NCBI GenBank assembly: GCA_024449915.1
Contig: JAMZAV010001982.1
Coordinates: 186,001-250,000 of the forward strand
Direction: 5' to 3'
Origin: Sweltsa coloradensis
Lineage: Eukaryota > Arthropoda > Insecta > Plecoptera > Chloroperlidae
DNA length: 64,000 nt
The first letter of the stretch is position 1; each line of letters starts with the position of its first letter. Shown here in pieces: positions 33,339 through 46,062 of this stretch. Made by a program: the position numbers and the translations under genes. A model generated the notes under the pieces. That model was not told the origin of the DNA. It saw only the letters and a program-made list of their open reading frames with translations, and ran no database searches.

Positions 33339-33732
33339 GTGGACCTTTTCTCTTGAATCGCCTTTCAAGAGTAGCAGAGCCATACTCTGGGCCAATTCTA
33401 CCCCGAGCCCAGACGGAATCGTCTTTAATTTTTCATACATTGACGCTGGAGGAACTAGGCCTACCTGTTCTAAGGGTCATACACCGGCCGTTCCACTTAG
33501 CCTGGGTGTAGCCTATCTGTTCAACAGGGGTCTGTGACTACAAATGATTGTATAAAGATTATACTAGGCAAACGCCAAAGCCATGTGTTGAGTACCCGCT
33601 AACATTACTTTTCTTCCCCCTACCTTAGACCTCCCTAGCCTATCATCGGCTAAAGTGGTGCATTATGGCCGGACAGTTGACGTGCCCTTAAACTTAAAAA
33701 CTTAAAACCCTATTATTTATACCACAATATAA
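33339..33732. other. Foldback-related debris
   Basis: Contains a variant of the foldback centre (GTGGTGCATTATGGCCGGAC at about 33656, compare GGTCATAATGCACGAC at 33081). A 69-codon frame at 33328-33537 is not recognisable. Confidence 0.4.
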
Positions 33733-34415
33733 CTAGGAAAACGCTAAAGTCCCGCCGCGTTGATGGATGAGCGTTGTTTGTAAGTTTTTTGTTTGCGTTT
33801 TGTGCGTTTGTTCGCACTTTTCCTTTGTGAGTGCTTTTTGCATGCATTGTAGGTGATTGTTGTCAAGTTACTATTGTTACTTGTTAATTGGTATTATAAA
33901 CTTAAAAAAACTCATATTATAACCTTTATTTCTGTGGATTCTTACTTGCTTTTTCAACCTTTTTCTTTCAAAAGGTACTACATCACCATAACCTTAATGT
34001 CCATGTGAAATCTGAACGTTGTAGCCCCACCCGTTTGGTCAGAATTGTCCCAAATGTGACGAAAATATCGCACTAAAAATTGAAAAACTAATATTAAAAC
34101 CTTTATTTCTATGGATTCTAGCTAACTTTTTCAACTTTTTCTTTCAAAAGGTACTACATCACCATAATCTTAATGTCCATGTGAAATATGACTGACCCCT
34201 CAAAAAATTAAGCTCCAATGTTTTTTTGTTTGTTTGTTTGTTTTTTTTTTTTGTTTGTTTTTTTGTTTGTTTGTTCGCACGAACATTTTAAGTTCGACAA
34301 CAATCATCTACAATGCATTCACAAAGCACTTGCAAAGGAAAAGTGGTCCCACGCAAACTAAAAACTTACAAAAACGCTCATCCATCAACGCGGCGGGACT
34401 TTAGCGTTTTCCTAG
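33733..34415. mobile_element. Complete CTAGG-family TIR element, A type (683 bp)
   Basis: Left terminus CTAGGAAAACGCTAAAGTCC and right terminus GGACTTTAGCGTTTTCCTAG are exact inverted repeats. They are followed inward by CGCCGCGTTGATGGATGAGC and its complement. The inverted homology continues for over 100 bp (GCATTGTAGGTGATTGTTG on the left, CAACAATCATCTACAATGC on the right). TA follows the right end. No ORF. A non-autonomous TIR (MITE-like) element. Confidence 0.8.
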
Positions 34416-35506
34416 TATTTTATGTTTCTTTATTGATATTATAATTGGTTTGGGAGCGCTTTGACTACTTGTGACCTCAGCGACGATCCTCAAATGACAT
34501 TGAATACACCTGCGTATTACATCGCTCTACCAACGATACACAAGGAGTGTATTTCAGAGAAACAAGAGCGAGGACACAACAGTAAACGACGAGTACTGAG
34601 CCACCTCTACCACGAGCTTAACCAAAATACAGCTCTGTGAATTACACGAAGGAAACAAACGCAACACAAACGTGCATCGGAGAATTACAGCGGGTACCAA
34701 TAATAGCGATGCTACAAGAGTCGCCACGCTCCCTTCCCCTTGTCTAATAGTGTGTTAGTCAGTTCAGTTAGATAACTTACATATTTGCCATGAAGTTCCA
34801 GTTTTCAATGTTTCCAGATATTGGATTAGTGCGGGTATCATTAAGGTTGTGCAACGATCCACGGTGTTCCTAGAAGCAATAGGTGTACCGCGAAAAAAAA
34901 GTTTTTTTAAAAATAATTAGCAGCTTGTCCGTTCATGTGTCAACTGAATTTTCTAATAAGATAAAATACAAAAATGGTATTATATATAGGTATTAACAAC
35001 AATAAACTAACGAAAACCATTAAGTTAAAATGTATATCAACACAACAACAACAATCAAAAGCTCGTATAAAAATACCACTGCCTCTTAAATGCTAGTGTA
35101 GCTCCCAAGGTCCTCTAGATCTCCGCCACCTGGCGGAGGCTCGTCTAACTCGCTCGTGGGGCCCACGAATTTAGGTCGTCGCAACCCGTTCCACAATGTA
35201 TAGCACCCATTACGGTGATTTGCACAGAAATAGGGGAATTTTAAAAATCAAAGTGAACATCTACTTAGCGCGCCCAAAAACTGACCACAAAATGACGATG
35301 TAGAGGCCAGAAAAGAATCGCGTGCATTAAGATATAATAAATTGACAACCCAATAATAATGAATAATAATTTGTTGTAATGTAATTAATAAAATGAAATA
35401 ATTTTAAATCCCCTATGTTATATTATTATAGTGTAATGTGTAGGATACCCATGAGCAATTTTTTTTACGTTTTCAAAAATTATTTCTAAAAGCCTGTTTC
35501 TGATAA

Positions 35507-36886
35507 TTGGATGACTGTAGCGAGCGTAGCGAGCGAAGCGAAGATTCCATTTCACTACACTGGAGAAAAAATCCGGAATGTGTTGTTTTTTCTTTTTTTT
35601 CTGATTTTTGTCTGTCTGTTAACACGATTCCGGCTAACCGATATTCCGTTTGCAATGAAATTTTATGGAGGCCTTCGAAATTCTCTGAACTTATAACTGC
35701 CACGTTTTTTTAGTGCAATCGAATTTTTTTTTCCCAAAAAAATCGCAATTGTACGATTTTTATCGATTTTAAAAAATTCTTCGACTTAAACACCTACATG
35801 CTTTACCCGATTGTAATGATTTTTTCACAGAATCTTAATTTTATGAATTAATATTTTTCTTGTGAAATTTTAGTGCAATCGAAAAATTATTTCTCATGAA
35901 ATCGCAAATTTATGATTTTTTTATTTTTAAAACATTTTCGACATATAACCGCCCTAACACCTATACATGCTTTATCCGTTGTAATGATTTTTTTACAGAA
36001 CCTTAATTTTATGGATTTATATATTCTGTGAAATTTGAGCGCAATCAAAAAATTATTTTTCATAATAATTGCAATTTTACGATTTAAACAGCGTTTTGAT
36101 AAAAATGCCAAGGCTCTTACAATTTTAATTTATTTTTTTGAGTGAAAGGTGTTTTAAATTAAAATACAATACATCTAAACATTCACCAGACGGATTCTAT
36201 AATTTTCGTTTTGTTTGATAAATATGATTTTTTCCTTTGCATTGTTGGAAAATGTATGTTTTTGTAACAAATCTATATTTTGCATATTTTAATTTTTAAA
36301 AAACCATAATCTCATCAAAAAGTGTCTAGTGAATTTGTCAGAATAAAACTTGTGGCACATTTAAAAAATAAATATCCTTTTATCTTAAAAACTGTAGGTA
36401 GAAGTAGGAAAAATGTTAGCAATTGTGCTAGAATAAAAGTTTTGAGAGAATAGCATTTAAAGTTTAATTATGTGTTTTTTTTGGTAAATTTGAGTACAAC
36501 ATAGCCTAAAGGCTCAGTTTTTTTATTAAACATGAATTCACTGGGCCTTTATAACCGTTTAATCTAGGCTTCTTTAAAATTGACTAAAGTCTTTATGAAT
36601 AACACTCTATACAGCCCTAGATTAGGCCTAATATCAGTACTGGTAAGCCATTTTCCCATGTAAAATAGCATACAGCGCTAAAGAAAAAAAAACATTAATG
36701 CTTTTAGCATTATATCAGTACAAAAAAAATTATGTATTCAATAAATAAAAAAGTAAACTTAAAAAGCAATTTAAACAATAATAATGTAAAATTGCCGTTT
36801 TTTCATTCATTTTCAGTAAAATACCCCTTAAATAATTACGCTCATCCATACAACGCCCCTGAAAAAGTGTTTGCGAAGCTTCCTAG
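35507..36886. mobile_element. CTAGG-family element copy (mixed ends), decayed
   Basis: Begins TTGGATGACTGTAGCGAGCG and ends with the B-type terminus GTTTGCGAAGCTTCCTAG (variant). Inside are two or three copies of the ACACCTACATGCTTTACCCG / TTTCACAGAA unit, then AT-rich sequence from 36120 to 36830 with no recognised content. Confidence 0.6.
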
Positions 36887-38903
36887 TTTTTTACCAACAT
36901 TGCTTGTGCCCAAAGCAAAAATAATATGGTGATATAATAGTGTTCACAAATAATAATATAAACACTAGTAAATGACGGTATTTTTTCAAGGTGGCGTGTG
37001 AAAAATTACTATGTCGCCGAGGGCGAGAAATGCTCGTTTTAATGGAAAACGACGGTATGTACAAACATAACCACTAATAACGTTATAGTGGCATTCATCC
37101 TGATTACTAACGTGGTATTGAAAGTCGTTGACAACCCAGTTTTTTAGGTAATTAACTCACTAGTATGCAAAGTGCGTGAAATAGTTTCTAGTTACTACAT
37201 TCCCGCTCTAGAATTAATCACCAAGATGGCTTCTAATTCGCTGCTGCGACGACCGGCGACGACCTAACCTAGAGAGTTAGACGAGCCTCCGCCAGGTGGC
37301 GGAGATCTAGAGCACCTTGGTAGCTCCTCGTTTCCTGCCCGTCCAAGCAACAGGTTTTGATTGTTGACCATGCAGTCATTTGCAAACGCCCTAGAAATGT
37401 ATAGCGTTCACCACCGTCCAAAAGTATGGTATCGGATGTACTTAAAAATTTAGGAAGCTTCGCAAACGCTTTTTCAGGCGCGTTGTTGGATGAGCTTTTT
37501 TTTTAAAAAAAAAACGAAAAAAGCATAAATTGCGATTTTCATGAGAAATAAGTTTTCGATTACACTCAAATTTCACACGAATATATTAATACATAAAATT
37601 AAGGTTCTGTGAAAAAATCATTACAATCGGATAAAGCATGTAGCCTAGGTGTTATAAAGCCGAAAAAAATTTAAAAAATCGAAAAAATCGAAAAATTGCT
37701 ATTTTCATGAGAAATATTGTTTTGATTACGCTCATATTCACACAATACATCAAATCCATAAAAATAATTTTCTATGAAAAATTTATTACAATCGGACAAA
37801 GCATGTAGGTGTTATAAGTCGAAGAATTGTTTTAAAAATCGAAAAAAATCGTAAAATTGCGATTTTTATGAGAAATAATTTTCCGGTTACGCTCAAAATC
37901 GTGGCAGTTCTAAGTTTAGAGATTTTGAAGACCTACATAAAATTTATTGTAATTGGAGTATCGGTTTAGCCGGAATCGTGTTAACAGAAGACAAAAACAC
38001 AAAAAAAAGAAAAAGAAAAAAAGAAAAAAAAATCATTCCGGATTTTTTTCTCCAGTGTAGTGAAATGGAATCTTCGCTTCGCTCATCCAAAAATCCATTC
38101 AAGCATTCAAATTTATTTTAATGATTTGTCCGAGGTGTTAGCCTACCCCTAATAGGATTAGCGAAGCGAAGACTTTAAATTCACAGACCCCCCCCCCTTC
38201 AAAGAAAAAAAAATAGCCTGGGTGTGTTTTTTGTTTTTTTCTGTCTGTTGGTTTGTTCGCACTCTACCTGGCAAACGGCATATGCGATCAAGATAAAAAT
38301 TGGAGGGGACTTCGAAATCTCTGAACTTAGACTGCCACGTTTTGGGTATAATCGAATAAATATTTCTCATGAATATCCTATTTTTACAATTTTTTCGATT
38401 CTTAATGCGATATTTTCGTGATATTTGGTCCGATCTGACCAAAACGGGTGTGGCAACAACGTTCATATATCACATGGACATTGAGGCATGAACTTTTTGA
38501 GTTTTTTTTCGAAAAAAATTTTAGTTTGGGGATTATTTTTCTGTAACGATTTTAAGCATAATGCAAGAAAAAGTGTGTGAATTGTCCTAAAAATGGTCCT
38601 TCTATTAATTATTTAGTTGTTTGGCAACGCACTGTAACAACAATAAGTTTAAAACATCTGCAATGTTGACATTGTTTATAAAAATTCCTATCTATGGCTG
38701 TATGGGAAATGGAACCTTGAATTTTGTTTTATATTCTAGGGGAATGTGCTAGTTTGAAGTTGGCTATCATGCATAGTACAACAGTTGGGTGGGGATTTGT
38801 TGTTGTTTTTCTGTCATCATTCTGTCGTTTTCTAAGCATTTAAGTAAATTTAAACATCAAACTTGAGACGCGTTATCTCAGAATTGTATTTTTTTGCACT
38901 CCA

Positions 38904-39226
38904 GATGCCATATCTCACAAAGTTCTCTACCGAATTCTATCAAATTTTTACAGTTTATTATTAGGTGTATTTTGTAGTTACAGAACCTCTAAGAATAATG
39001 AAAAGTTAAATAATTGTATTACAATAAAATTCAAAGTGTGAAAAATGTAGGAAAAAAGTACTCGGAAACAGTATTTTAATAATTATTGCAGAATGTTAGC
39101 AATTATGATTTAATCCTAGGACTGGAGGTTCAGTACACTCATAATAGTTACATAAAAAAATACTGAAAAAACATCAAGAAGTTTCATGTAACCATAATTG
39201 AATAATTGCGTCATGAACATCCTCAA
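38904..39226. repeat. Dispersed repeat, copy 1 (about 325 bp)
   Basis: About 95% identical by eye to 43391-43720 in the same orientation (GATGCCATATCTCACAAAG ... CATAATTGAATAATTG). The family is unknown and no ends or coding content are recognised. Confidence 0.8.
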
Positions 39227-40169
39227 TTTAACATTGCTGGTATAGGGACTACATTCACCCCTTAAGGTAATGGTGATGTATTGGTTGCCTTTTGAAAGAA
39301 AAAGTTGGAAAAGTTGGCCAGAATCCATAGAAATAAAGTTTCAATATGAGTTTTTGAGGTGTATAGTAACTTGGCCGCTTCGCTAACGCTTTTTCCAGTC
39401 GCGTTAATGGATGAGGTTTTGGGAAAATTCGTAAAAGTACGATTTTTATGAGAAATATTTCTTCAAATGTCTCTAAACTCATAACATATGCCGTTTGCCA
39501 GGTAGAGTGCGAACAAACAAACTGACAGAAAAAAAAAAAAAAACACCCGGGCTAATTTTTTTTTTTTTTGAAGGGAGGGCTGTGAATTTAAAGTCGTCGC
39601 TTCGCTAAATCCAATAAGGGTAGGCTAATACATCGGACAAATCATTGGATGAGCGTAGCGAGCGAAGCGAAGATTCCATTCTACTACACTGGAGAAAAAA
39701 ATCTGGGATGTTTTTTTTTCTTTTTTTCTTTCTTTTGTATTTTTGTCTGTCTGTTAACACGATTCCGGCTAAACCGATACTCCAATTGCGATAAAATTTT
39801 ATGGAGACCTTCGAAATCTCTGAACTTAGAACTGCCACATTTTTGAGCGCAATTGAAAAATTATTTCTCATGAAAATCGCAATTTTACGAATTTTTTAAT
39901 TTCTTCGGCTTATAACACCTACATGCTTTATCTGATTATGATTTTTCACAGAACCTTAATTTTATGAATTAATATATTCGTGTAAAATTTGTGCGCATCG
40001 AATAATATTCTTATGAAAATTTCAATATTACGATTTTTCCATTTTAAAAATAACGATTACTTAAAAAAAATTAAGGTAATTTTTTATTTAATTTGATTTA
40101 ATTTTAAAAAAATTCAACAAATTCTGATTTTTTCTCAGAACAGAAAATCCGCATTACACATGGCAGCTC

Positions 40170-40199
40170 AAGCGTTTTCCTAGTACTAGGAAAACGCTT
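40170..40199. repeat. Head-to-head junction of two TIR termini (30-bp perfect palindrome)
   Basis: Two A-type termini face each other, ...GCGTTTTCCTAG, TA, CTAGGAAAACGC.... Larger inverted homology continues on both sides (ATGGCAGCTCA at 40160-40170 against TGAGCTGCCAT further right). The shared central TA supports TA as the target duplication of the family. Confidence 0.8.
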
Positions 40200-42447
40200 A
40201 AGTCCCGTCGCGTTGTTAAATGAGCGTAATTGGTGCATTGAGCTGCCATGTGTTTATGCGGATTTTCTGTTGTTCGGTGAAAAAAATAATTACTTTGTGA
40301 AGATTTTTTTTCAATTAAATTAAATTAATTAAAAATTTACTTATTTTTTTTAATTAATCGTAATTTAAACAAAGGAAAAAATCGTAATATTGAAATTTTC
40401 ATAAGAATAATTATTCGATTGCGCACAAATTTTACACGATATATTGATTCATAAAATTAAGGTTCTGTGAAAAAATCATTATAATCGGATAAAGCATGTA
40501 GGTGTTATAAGCCGAAGAAATTAAAAAAAACGTAAAAACGCAATTTTCATGAGAAATAATTATTTGATTACGCTCAAATTTCACACGAATATTAATCATT
40601 TATAAAATTAAGGTTCTGTGAAAAAATCATTACAATCGAAGAAAGCATGTTGGAGTTATAAGTCGAAGAAATTTTTAAAATATCGAAAAAAAATCGTATA
40701 AATTGCGATTTTCATGAGAAACAATTTTTCGATTGCGCTCAAAAACGTGGCAGTTCTAAGTTCAGAGATTTCGAGGGCCTCCATAAAATTTCATCGCAAT
40801 CGGAGTATCGGTTTAGCCAGAATCGTGTTAAACAGACAGACAAAAATACAAAAAAAGAAAAAAAAAAAATTTCCGGATTTTTTCTCCAGTGTAGTGAAAT
40901 GGAATCTTCGCTTCACTCGCTACGCTCGCTACGCTCATCCAATAAATAAATGTGAATAATTAATTTGAATGCTTGACATGGATTTTGGATGAGCGTAGCG
41001 AGCGAAGCGAGCGAAGCGAGCGAAAGCGAAGATTCCATTTCACTACACTAGAGAAAAAAATCCGGAATGTTTTTTTTTTCTTTTTTTCTTTTTTCTTTTA
41101 TTCCTTTTTTTCCGTATTTTTGTCTGTTAACACGATACCGATACTTAACCGATACTCCAATTAAAATGAAATTTTATGGAGGTCTTGAAATCTCTGAACT
41201 TAGAACTGCCACTTTTTTTGAGCGCAATAGAAAAATTATTTCTCATGAAAATCGCAATTTTACGATTTTTTTCGATTTGCAAAAAAAATTCTTTAACTTA
41301 TAACACCTACATTCTTTGTCCGATTGTAATAAATTTTTCACAGAACCTTTCTTTTATGGATTGATATATTTGTGTGAAATTTGAGCGTAATCAAAAACAT
41401 ATTTCTCATGAAAATGGCAATTTAACGATTTTTTCGATTTTTTAAATTTCTTTGGCTTAAAACACCTACATGCTTTATCCGATTGTAATGATTTTTTCAT
41501 ATAACCTTAATTTCATGAATTTATATATTCATGTGAAATTTGAGAGTAATCAAAAAATTATTTCTCATGAAAATCTCTATTTTACGCTTTTTTTCGTTTT
41601 TAAAAAATTACGCTCATCCAACAACGCGCCTGAAAAAGCGTTTGCGAAGCTTCCTACGATTTTTAAACTACATCCGATACCATACTTTTGGATGGTGTGA
41701 ACGCTATACGTTTCTAGGGCGTTTGCAAATTACTGCAAGGTCAACAATCAAAACCTGTTGCTTAGACGGGCAGGGAACGAGGAGCCACGACGAACATCTA
41801 GGAGGCAGTGGTATTTTCATTCGAGCTTTGATTGTTGTTGTTGCTGTGTTGATATACATTTTTACTTAATGGTTTTCATTAGTTGATTGTCGTTACCTAT
41901 ATATAATGCCATTTTTGTATTTTATCTTATTAGAAAATTCAGTAGACATATGAACGGACAAGTTGCTAATAATTAAAAAAAAACTTTTTCTTTGCGGTAC
42001 ACCTATTGCTTCTAGGAACACCGTGGATCGTTGCACAACCTTAATGATACCCGCACTAATCCAATATCTGGAAACATTGAAAACTGGAACTTCATGGCAA
42101 ATATGTAAGTTATCTAACTGAACTGACTAACACACTATTAGACAAGGGGAAGGGAGCGTGGCGACACTTGTAGCATCGCTTCTATTGGTACCCGCCGTAA
42201 TTCTCCGATGCGCGTGCGTTTTCGTTTGTTTCCTTCGTGTAATTCACAGCACTGTATTTTGGTTAAGCTCGTGGTAGAGGTGGCTCAGTACTCGTCGTTT
42301 ACTGTTGTGTCCTCGCTCTTGTTTCTCTGAAATACACTCCTTGTGTATCGTTGGTTAGAGCGATGTAATCCGCCAGGTGTATTCAATGTCATTTGAGGAT
42401 CGTCGCTGAGGTCACAAGTAGTCATAAGCGCTCCCTTAAACCAATAA

Positions 42448-43390
42448 AATATGCTTGTGTTTGTGCTTGTCACTTATAGTATAATTATTATAGGGGTGGG
42501 GATGAAATAATCGGGGTTGTGAAATGAATATTAAGTTGAGATGATCAAAGCACGTAAAACACTAATTTTGATTAGCAAATGAAATATTCAAAATTTGTTT
42601 AAAAAATGACCAAACGCTCATCCAAATGTTAAGGTTTGTAGGGAATACAAGGGGTGTTATATTGCTTTCTTTCCCGGGATTAATTATTTTCAATTATAAT
42701 GTACCCATGACAAATTTCATGCAGGTAACTTACTAGGCACCTCACTAGTTAGTGCTGGAATTACTGGTATCCAGAGAATAAAAACATACACTATAAGGGG
42801 GTTGGGGTGGAGAAAACGTGGTCGAGGAAGAAAAATAGTTAAATGTGATAAAATAAACTGACACAATAATTAATACGAATAACTAAATAATTTGAAATGT
42901 CATAATGTATTTGATACTAGCTAATACCATTCCAATTTTAATGGATGGTTTAGGGGATGTTAAGGGAAACTTATAGCTTAGATTCCTCCCCTTGAATTAT
43001 AATGATCATATTATTTTCTAGCACCATTTCAAAATAATTTTAATGGTGGTAGCCGGAAATGCAATATTCGGGTGCTATAACATTAACATTAATTAATTAA
43101 TTAATTAATTAATTAATAATAATATAATATCATAAATAATGTTAATAAATAAATAATAACTAATACTAAAATCATCAATTATACTGAGTATTTAAATATA
43201 TTTTATGATAATTTGAAATTCGTTCCTAAACAAGTTTTTAATAAATGTCTTTTCTATTGGTTTCAATATGAAAGCTGTGTTTTCATTGGCTCGATTCCAT
43301 GACGTCATCTATGACGTCATCACTAGTGGGAGGAGCTATTTTACTTCCGTCTTACTCCAAACTTAACTCCCCTTTGTGGATCCGGGCCCT
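42448..43390. other. AT-rich spacer with (TTAA)n microsatellite
   Basis: A TTAA/AATT repeat of about 28 bp lies at 43088-43116. GACGTCATCTATGACGTCAT at about 43300-43320 is a direct repeat of the TGACGTCA (CRE-like) octamer; no promoter is claimed. Confidence 0.5.
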
Positions 43391-43720
43391 GATGCCATAT
43401 CTCACAAAGTTCTCTACCGAATTCTATCAAATTTTTACAGTTTATTATTAGGTGTATTTGTAGTTACAGAACCTCTAAGAATATTGAAAAGTTAAATAAT
43501 TATTGCATTAGAATAAAATTCAAAGTGTGAAAAATGTAGGAAAAAAAGTACTCAGAAACAGTATTTTAATAATTATTGCAGAATGTTAAACAATTATTAT
43601 TTAATCCTAGGACTGGAGGTTTAGTACACTCATAATAGTTACATAAATATTAAATACTGAAAAAAAATCAAGAAGTTTCATGTAACCATAATTGAATAAT
43701 TGAGTCACGAACATCCTCAT
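43391..43720. repeat. Dispersed repeat, copy 2
   Basis: Same-orientation copy of 38904-39226, differing by a few small indels and substitutions. Confidence 0.8.
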
Positions 43721-44089
43721 TTCATTAAAAACGAAACCTATAAACATTACTTACATAACAACTAAATATAAACTAAATCAGCAAACCCGTCAAAACATCC
43801 ATACTTATATCAAATAAAACTCACCATGTCGCAAAACAAAGACAATTGAAACATTATATGTATGTACCTCCATAATATTATTATATGAACGTGATTGTAT
43901 GAAGAGAAGAATGAATGGCTTTTGCAAATCATCACATAAATATATAGTAATTAATTATACAATCAAATTATAATTGCTCTGAAAAATTTAAATCATGCTA
44001 TTGCCTACTTTATACAAACTATACAATACTAATACCATTACTTGTAATTTAATTTATCTAGTTTCTATGATGAATAGCTTATTAACTTT

Positions 44090-44302
44090 AGTTGCACATT
44101 ACTTCTACTTAATGTAATCTTTCTAAGTATTTCCCCAATTCAGTGCAGTGTATTTATAGTGCTTAGTGTAATATGTAATGTTAAGGTTTATGCAATGTGA
44201 TTTGTGTTGTAATTATAAAATGGTTGGATGGAAGAGAAGGCCTAACAGGCCTTAATCCCGCCATCAATAAAGACGACAATCAATCAATCAATCAATCAAC
44301 AA
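44090..44302 (+). mobile_element. CR1/L2-like LINE 3' end with (AATC)n tail
   Basis: The sequence GAGAAGGCCTAACAGGCC, TTAATCCCGCCATCAATAAA, GACGAC, then (AATC)n is the typical 3' end of invertebrate CR1/L2-type LINEs: a small hairpin with a short microsatellite tail. Only the tail survives. The RT is not present. Confidence 0.6.
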
Positions 44303-45740
44303 ACAGACAAAAATGCAAACAAAACAAAACAAAACAAAAACCATAACAAAAAACACCCGAGCCAAATTTGTTGAGAGGTGAGTGAAATTGAAGTCTTCGC
44401 TTCACTCATCCAATCAACAAGTAACTATAGAAACTTGACAAACAACCACCTACAATGCGTACAAAAAGCAAATATTCGGCCTACAGATTTTTTACATTCT
44501 AGTTGTTATTAGCATGGCAATTTATAATACTATTTTAATAAACATTATCCTAACTTAACAAAAATGATTTTGCAATTCGACTTGAAAAAGTAAGAGATCC
44601 CACGCATACTAAAAACGTACAAAAAATCTCATCCATCAACGCGACTAAAAAAAAGGGTACGCGTAGCGGCCTTGCAAATATACCCTCAAAACGCGCAAAA
44701 ATATGCATTCCAAAATCACACCCCTTCTTGGTAGTCAGCATATTTTGACTAAACCACTTGCCCAAATTGCAAATCAAAATATAGAGGATTTAAAGAAAAG
44801 GCTGCAGAGTACGTCAAAAATGGCCAATATTTTTTTGAATAAAAATCCTACAATGTTTTCGGGGCATAAGGGACCGTCCACATGTTATTTCTTATGGGAT
44901 ATTTTTGCCGATGAGACCTAGCTCGAAAAATGTAATGTTTGACAATTTTTTGGGAGGTCATGGTGGCCCCATTAATTTTTCTGTAATTATTGTAAAATTC
45001 ATTATTAGTTAGTCCGAATGAAATATTTTTTTGAGTTTAGCGGGTAAATACCCCTTTTAACCCAGCATGATGAGCGGAGATGATTCTTGTGGGGCGGTTG
45101 CCCCCCCCCCCCCTCGTCCCCCCTTAGGCTTATCGTCGCCCCTGAAGGGTGCGATCGCCCATGACAATCATTCCTAATTTGATTGCTACAGCCAATTATT
45201 AGTTTTTATTACCATCACCTATACACCTATTGAGCAATTTTCGATTTAAACTCTTTTTTGGGCATTTGAAAGTTGCAATTTCGCCAAAAATGGGCACTAT
45301 GACGCCTGTAGCTGGTTTTACAAAAGCAAACTCGCCCTCTCCCCCCCCCCCCCCCCTCCGAGATACGCTACTGCTACCAAGTTAGTTTTCGTTATTATTA
45401 TTTATCTGGAAAACTTGAAACAAAAATCACCCTCCCCCATAGAATCAGGCTAGATCCGCCAATTATTTATTCTATTGTTGAAACGGACTAACCCAAATCT
45501 ATATACTAGAAACCAGCTATAACTTCACCTTCAACCCCTTTACGTGACTGCATGCTGTTCAGTGTTTACCCCATTGATATTGAACCCCTATTGTAGGCAA
45601 TAGGGGGACCTGTTGAGTGTTGATATTATTTTGGTCCTCCCTCCACCTCCACTTCCGCCGCCGCTAGGTAGGGGTAGTATCGCCCTGCGGCTGCGGCCAC
45701 AGTGCGGAGCACCTATAACGTAGTTAATTATAATAGGATC
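44303..45740. other. MITE fragment, then unassigned sequence with C-runs
   Basis: 44303-44670 carries CTAGG-family pieces (GAAGTCTTCGCTTCACTCATCC at about 44390, CTCATCCATCAACGCGACT at about 44629). From 44700 no family is recognised. Poly-C runs occur at about 45100 and 45345. No gene is supported. Confidence 0.45.
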
Positions 45741-45970
45741 TGTTGTGTACTGAGTGTGCAGTGATTGTGGTGTTCTAAGAGGCAGTGGTTCCAAATGACA
45801 CCAACAGTCTTGGTGATGGCTTTTTGTCTTATATTGTTGTGAGATGAAGTGAGCTGTTTGAATTGTATAAAGTGTTGTTTTTATCTTATTAAAATGATTA
45901 GTAATTAAATATAAAGAAGTGTATTTATATTTGATTATGTTACAAGGTAGACTAACTACCATACGTAACA
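45741..45970 (+). repeat. 5' LTR
   Basis: TGTTGTGTACTGAG ... CATACGTAACA, 230 bp, direct repeat of 48672-48902. Confidence 0.95.
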
Positions 45971-45986
45971 TTTGGCGACGAGGATT
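45971..45986 (+). other. Primer-binding site candidate
   Basis: TTTGGCGACGAGGATT directly after the LTR. TGGCGACGAGG in this position is common in this type of Gypsy element. The tRNA partner is not assigned. Confidence 0.65.
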
Positions 45987-46062
45987 AGTGATTTAATTCA
46001 CGCATCACGAGCACAGGTCCACCTTTGTCAGGCTTAGGCCCAAGGTATAGACAAACTTAGAG

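Larger units (their letters stand above)
37451..41656. mobile_element. CTAGG-family complex with B-type ends, multiply nested
   Basis: The left end TAGGAAGCTTCGCAAACGC and right end GCGTTTGCGAAGCTTCCTA are exact inverted repeats, each followed inward by GCGCGTTGTTGGATGAGC or its complement. The interior is an array of the family units in both orientations, with further ends of the TTGGATGAGCGAAGCGAAG kind at about 38090, 38158, 39600, 39646, 40945 and 40985. Two A-type termini meet at 40185. The unrelated 38904-39226 repeat is also inside. Open frames here are T-run artefacts without recognisable protein. Confidence 0.65.
34445..42444. mobile_element. 8.0-kb palindromic composite element flanked by TAA
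   Basis: The segment 34445 to about 35090 is the diverged reverse complement of about 41800-42444, with outer ends TTGGTTTGGGAGCGC and GCGCTCCCTTAAACCAA. The trinucleotide TAA sits at 34442-34444 and 42445-42447, a likely target duplication. Further inner segments are also inverted: 35095-35150 with 37265-37325 (CTCCGCCACCTGGCGGAG is itself a palindrome), and 37320-37450 with 41657-41790. CTAGG-family elements (35507-36886 and 37451-41656) are nested inside. No transposase frame is visible. A 3-bp TAA duplication would fit a PIF/Harbinger-type element but does not prove it. Confidence 0.7.

Noticed and set aside
43300..43322. CRE-like TGACGTCA pair as a promoter
   Set aside because: There is no transcript or gene start nearby; two octamers alone are not enough.
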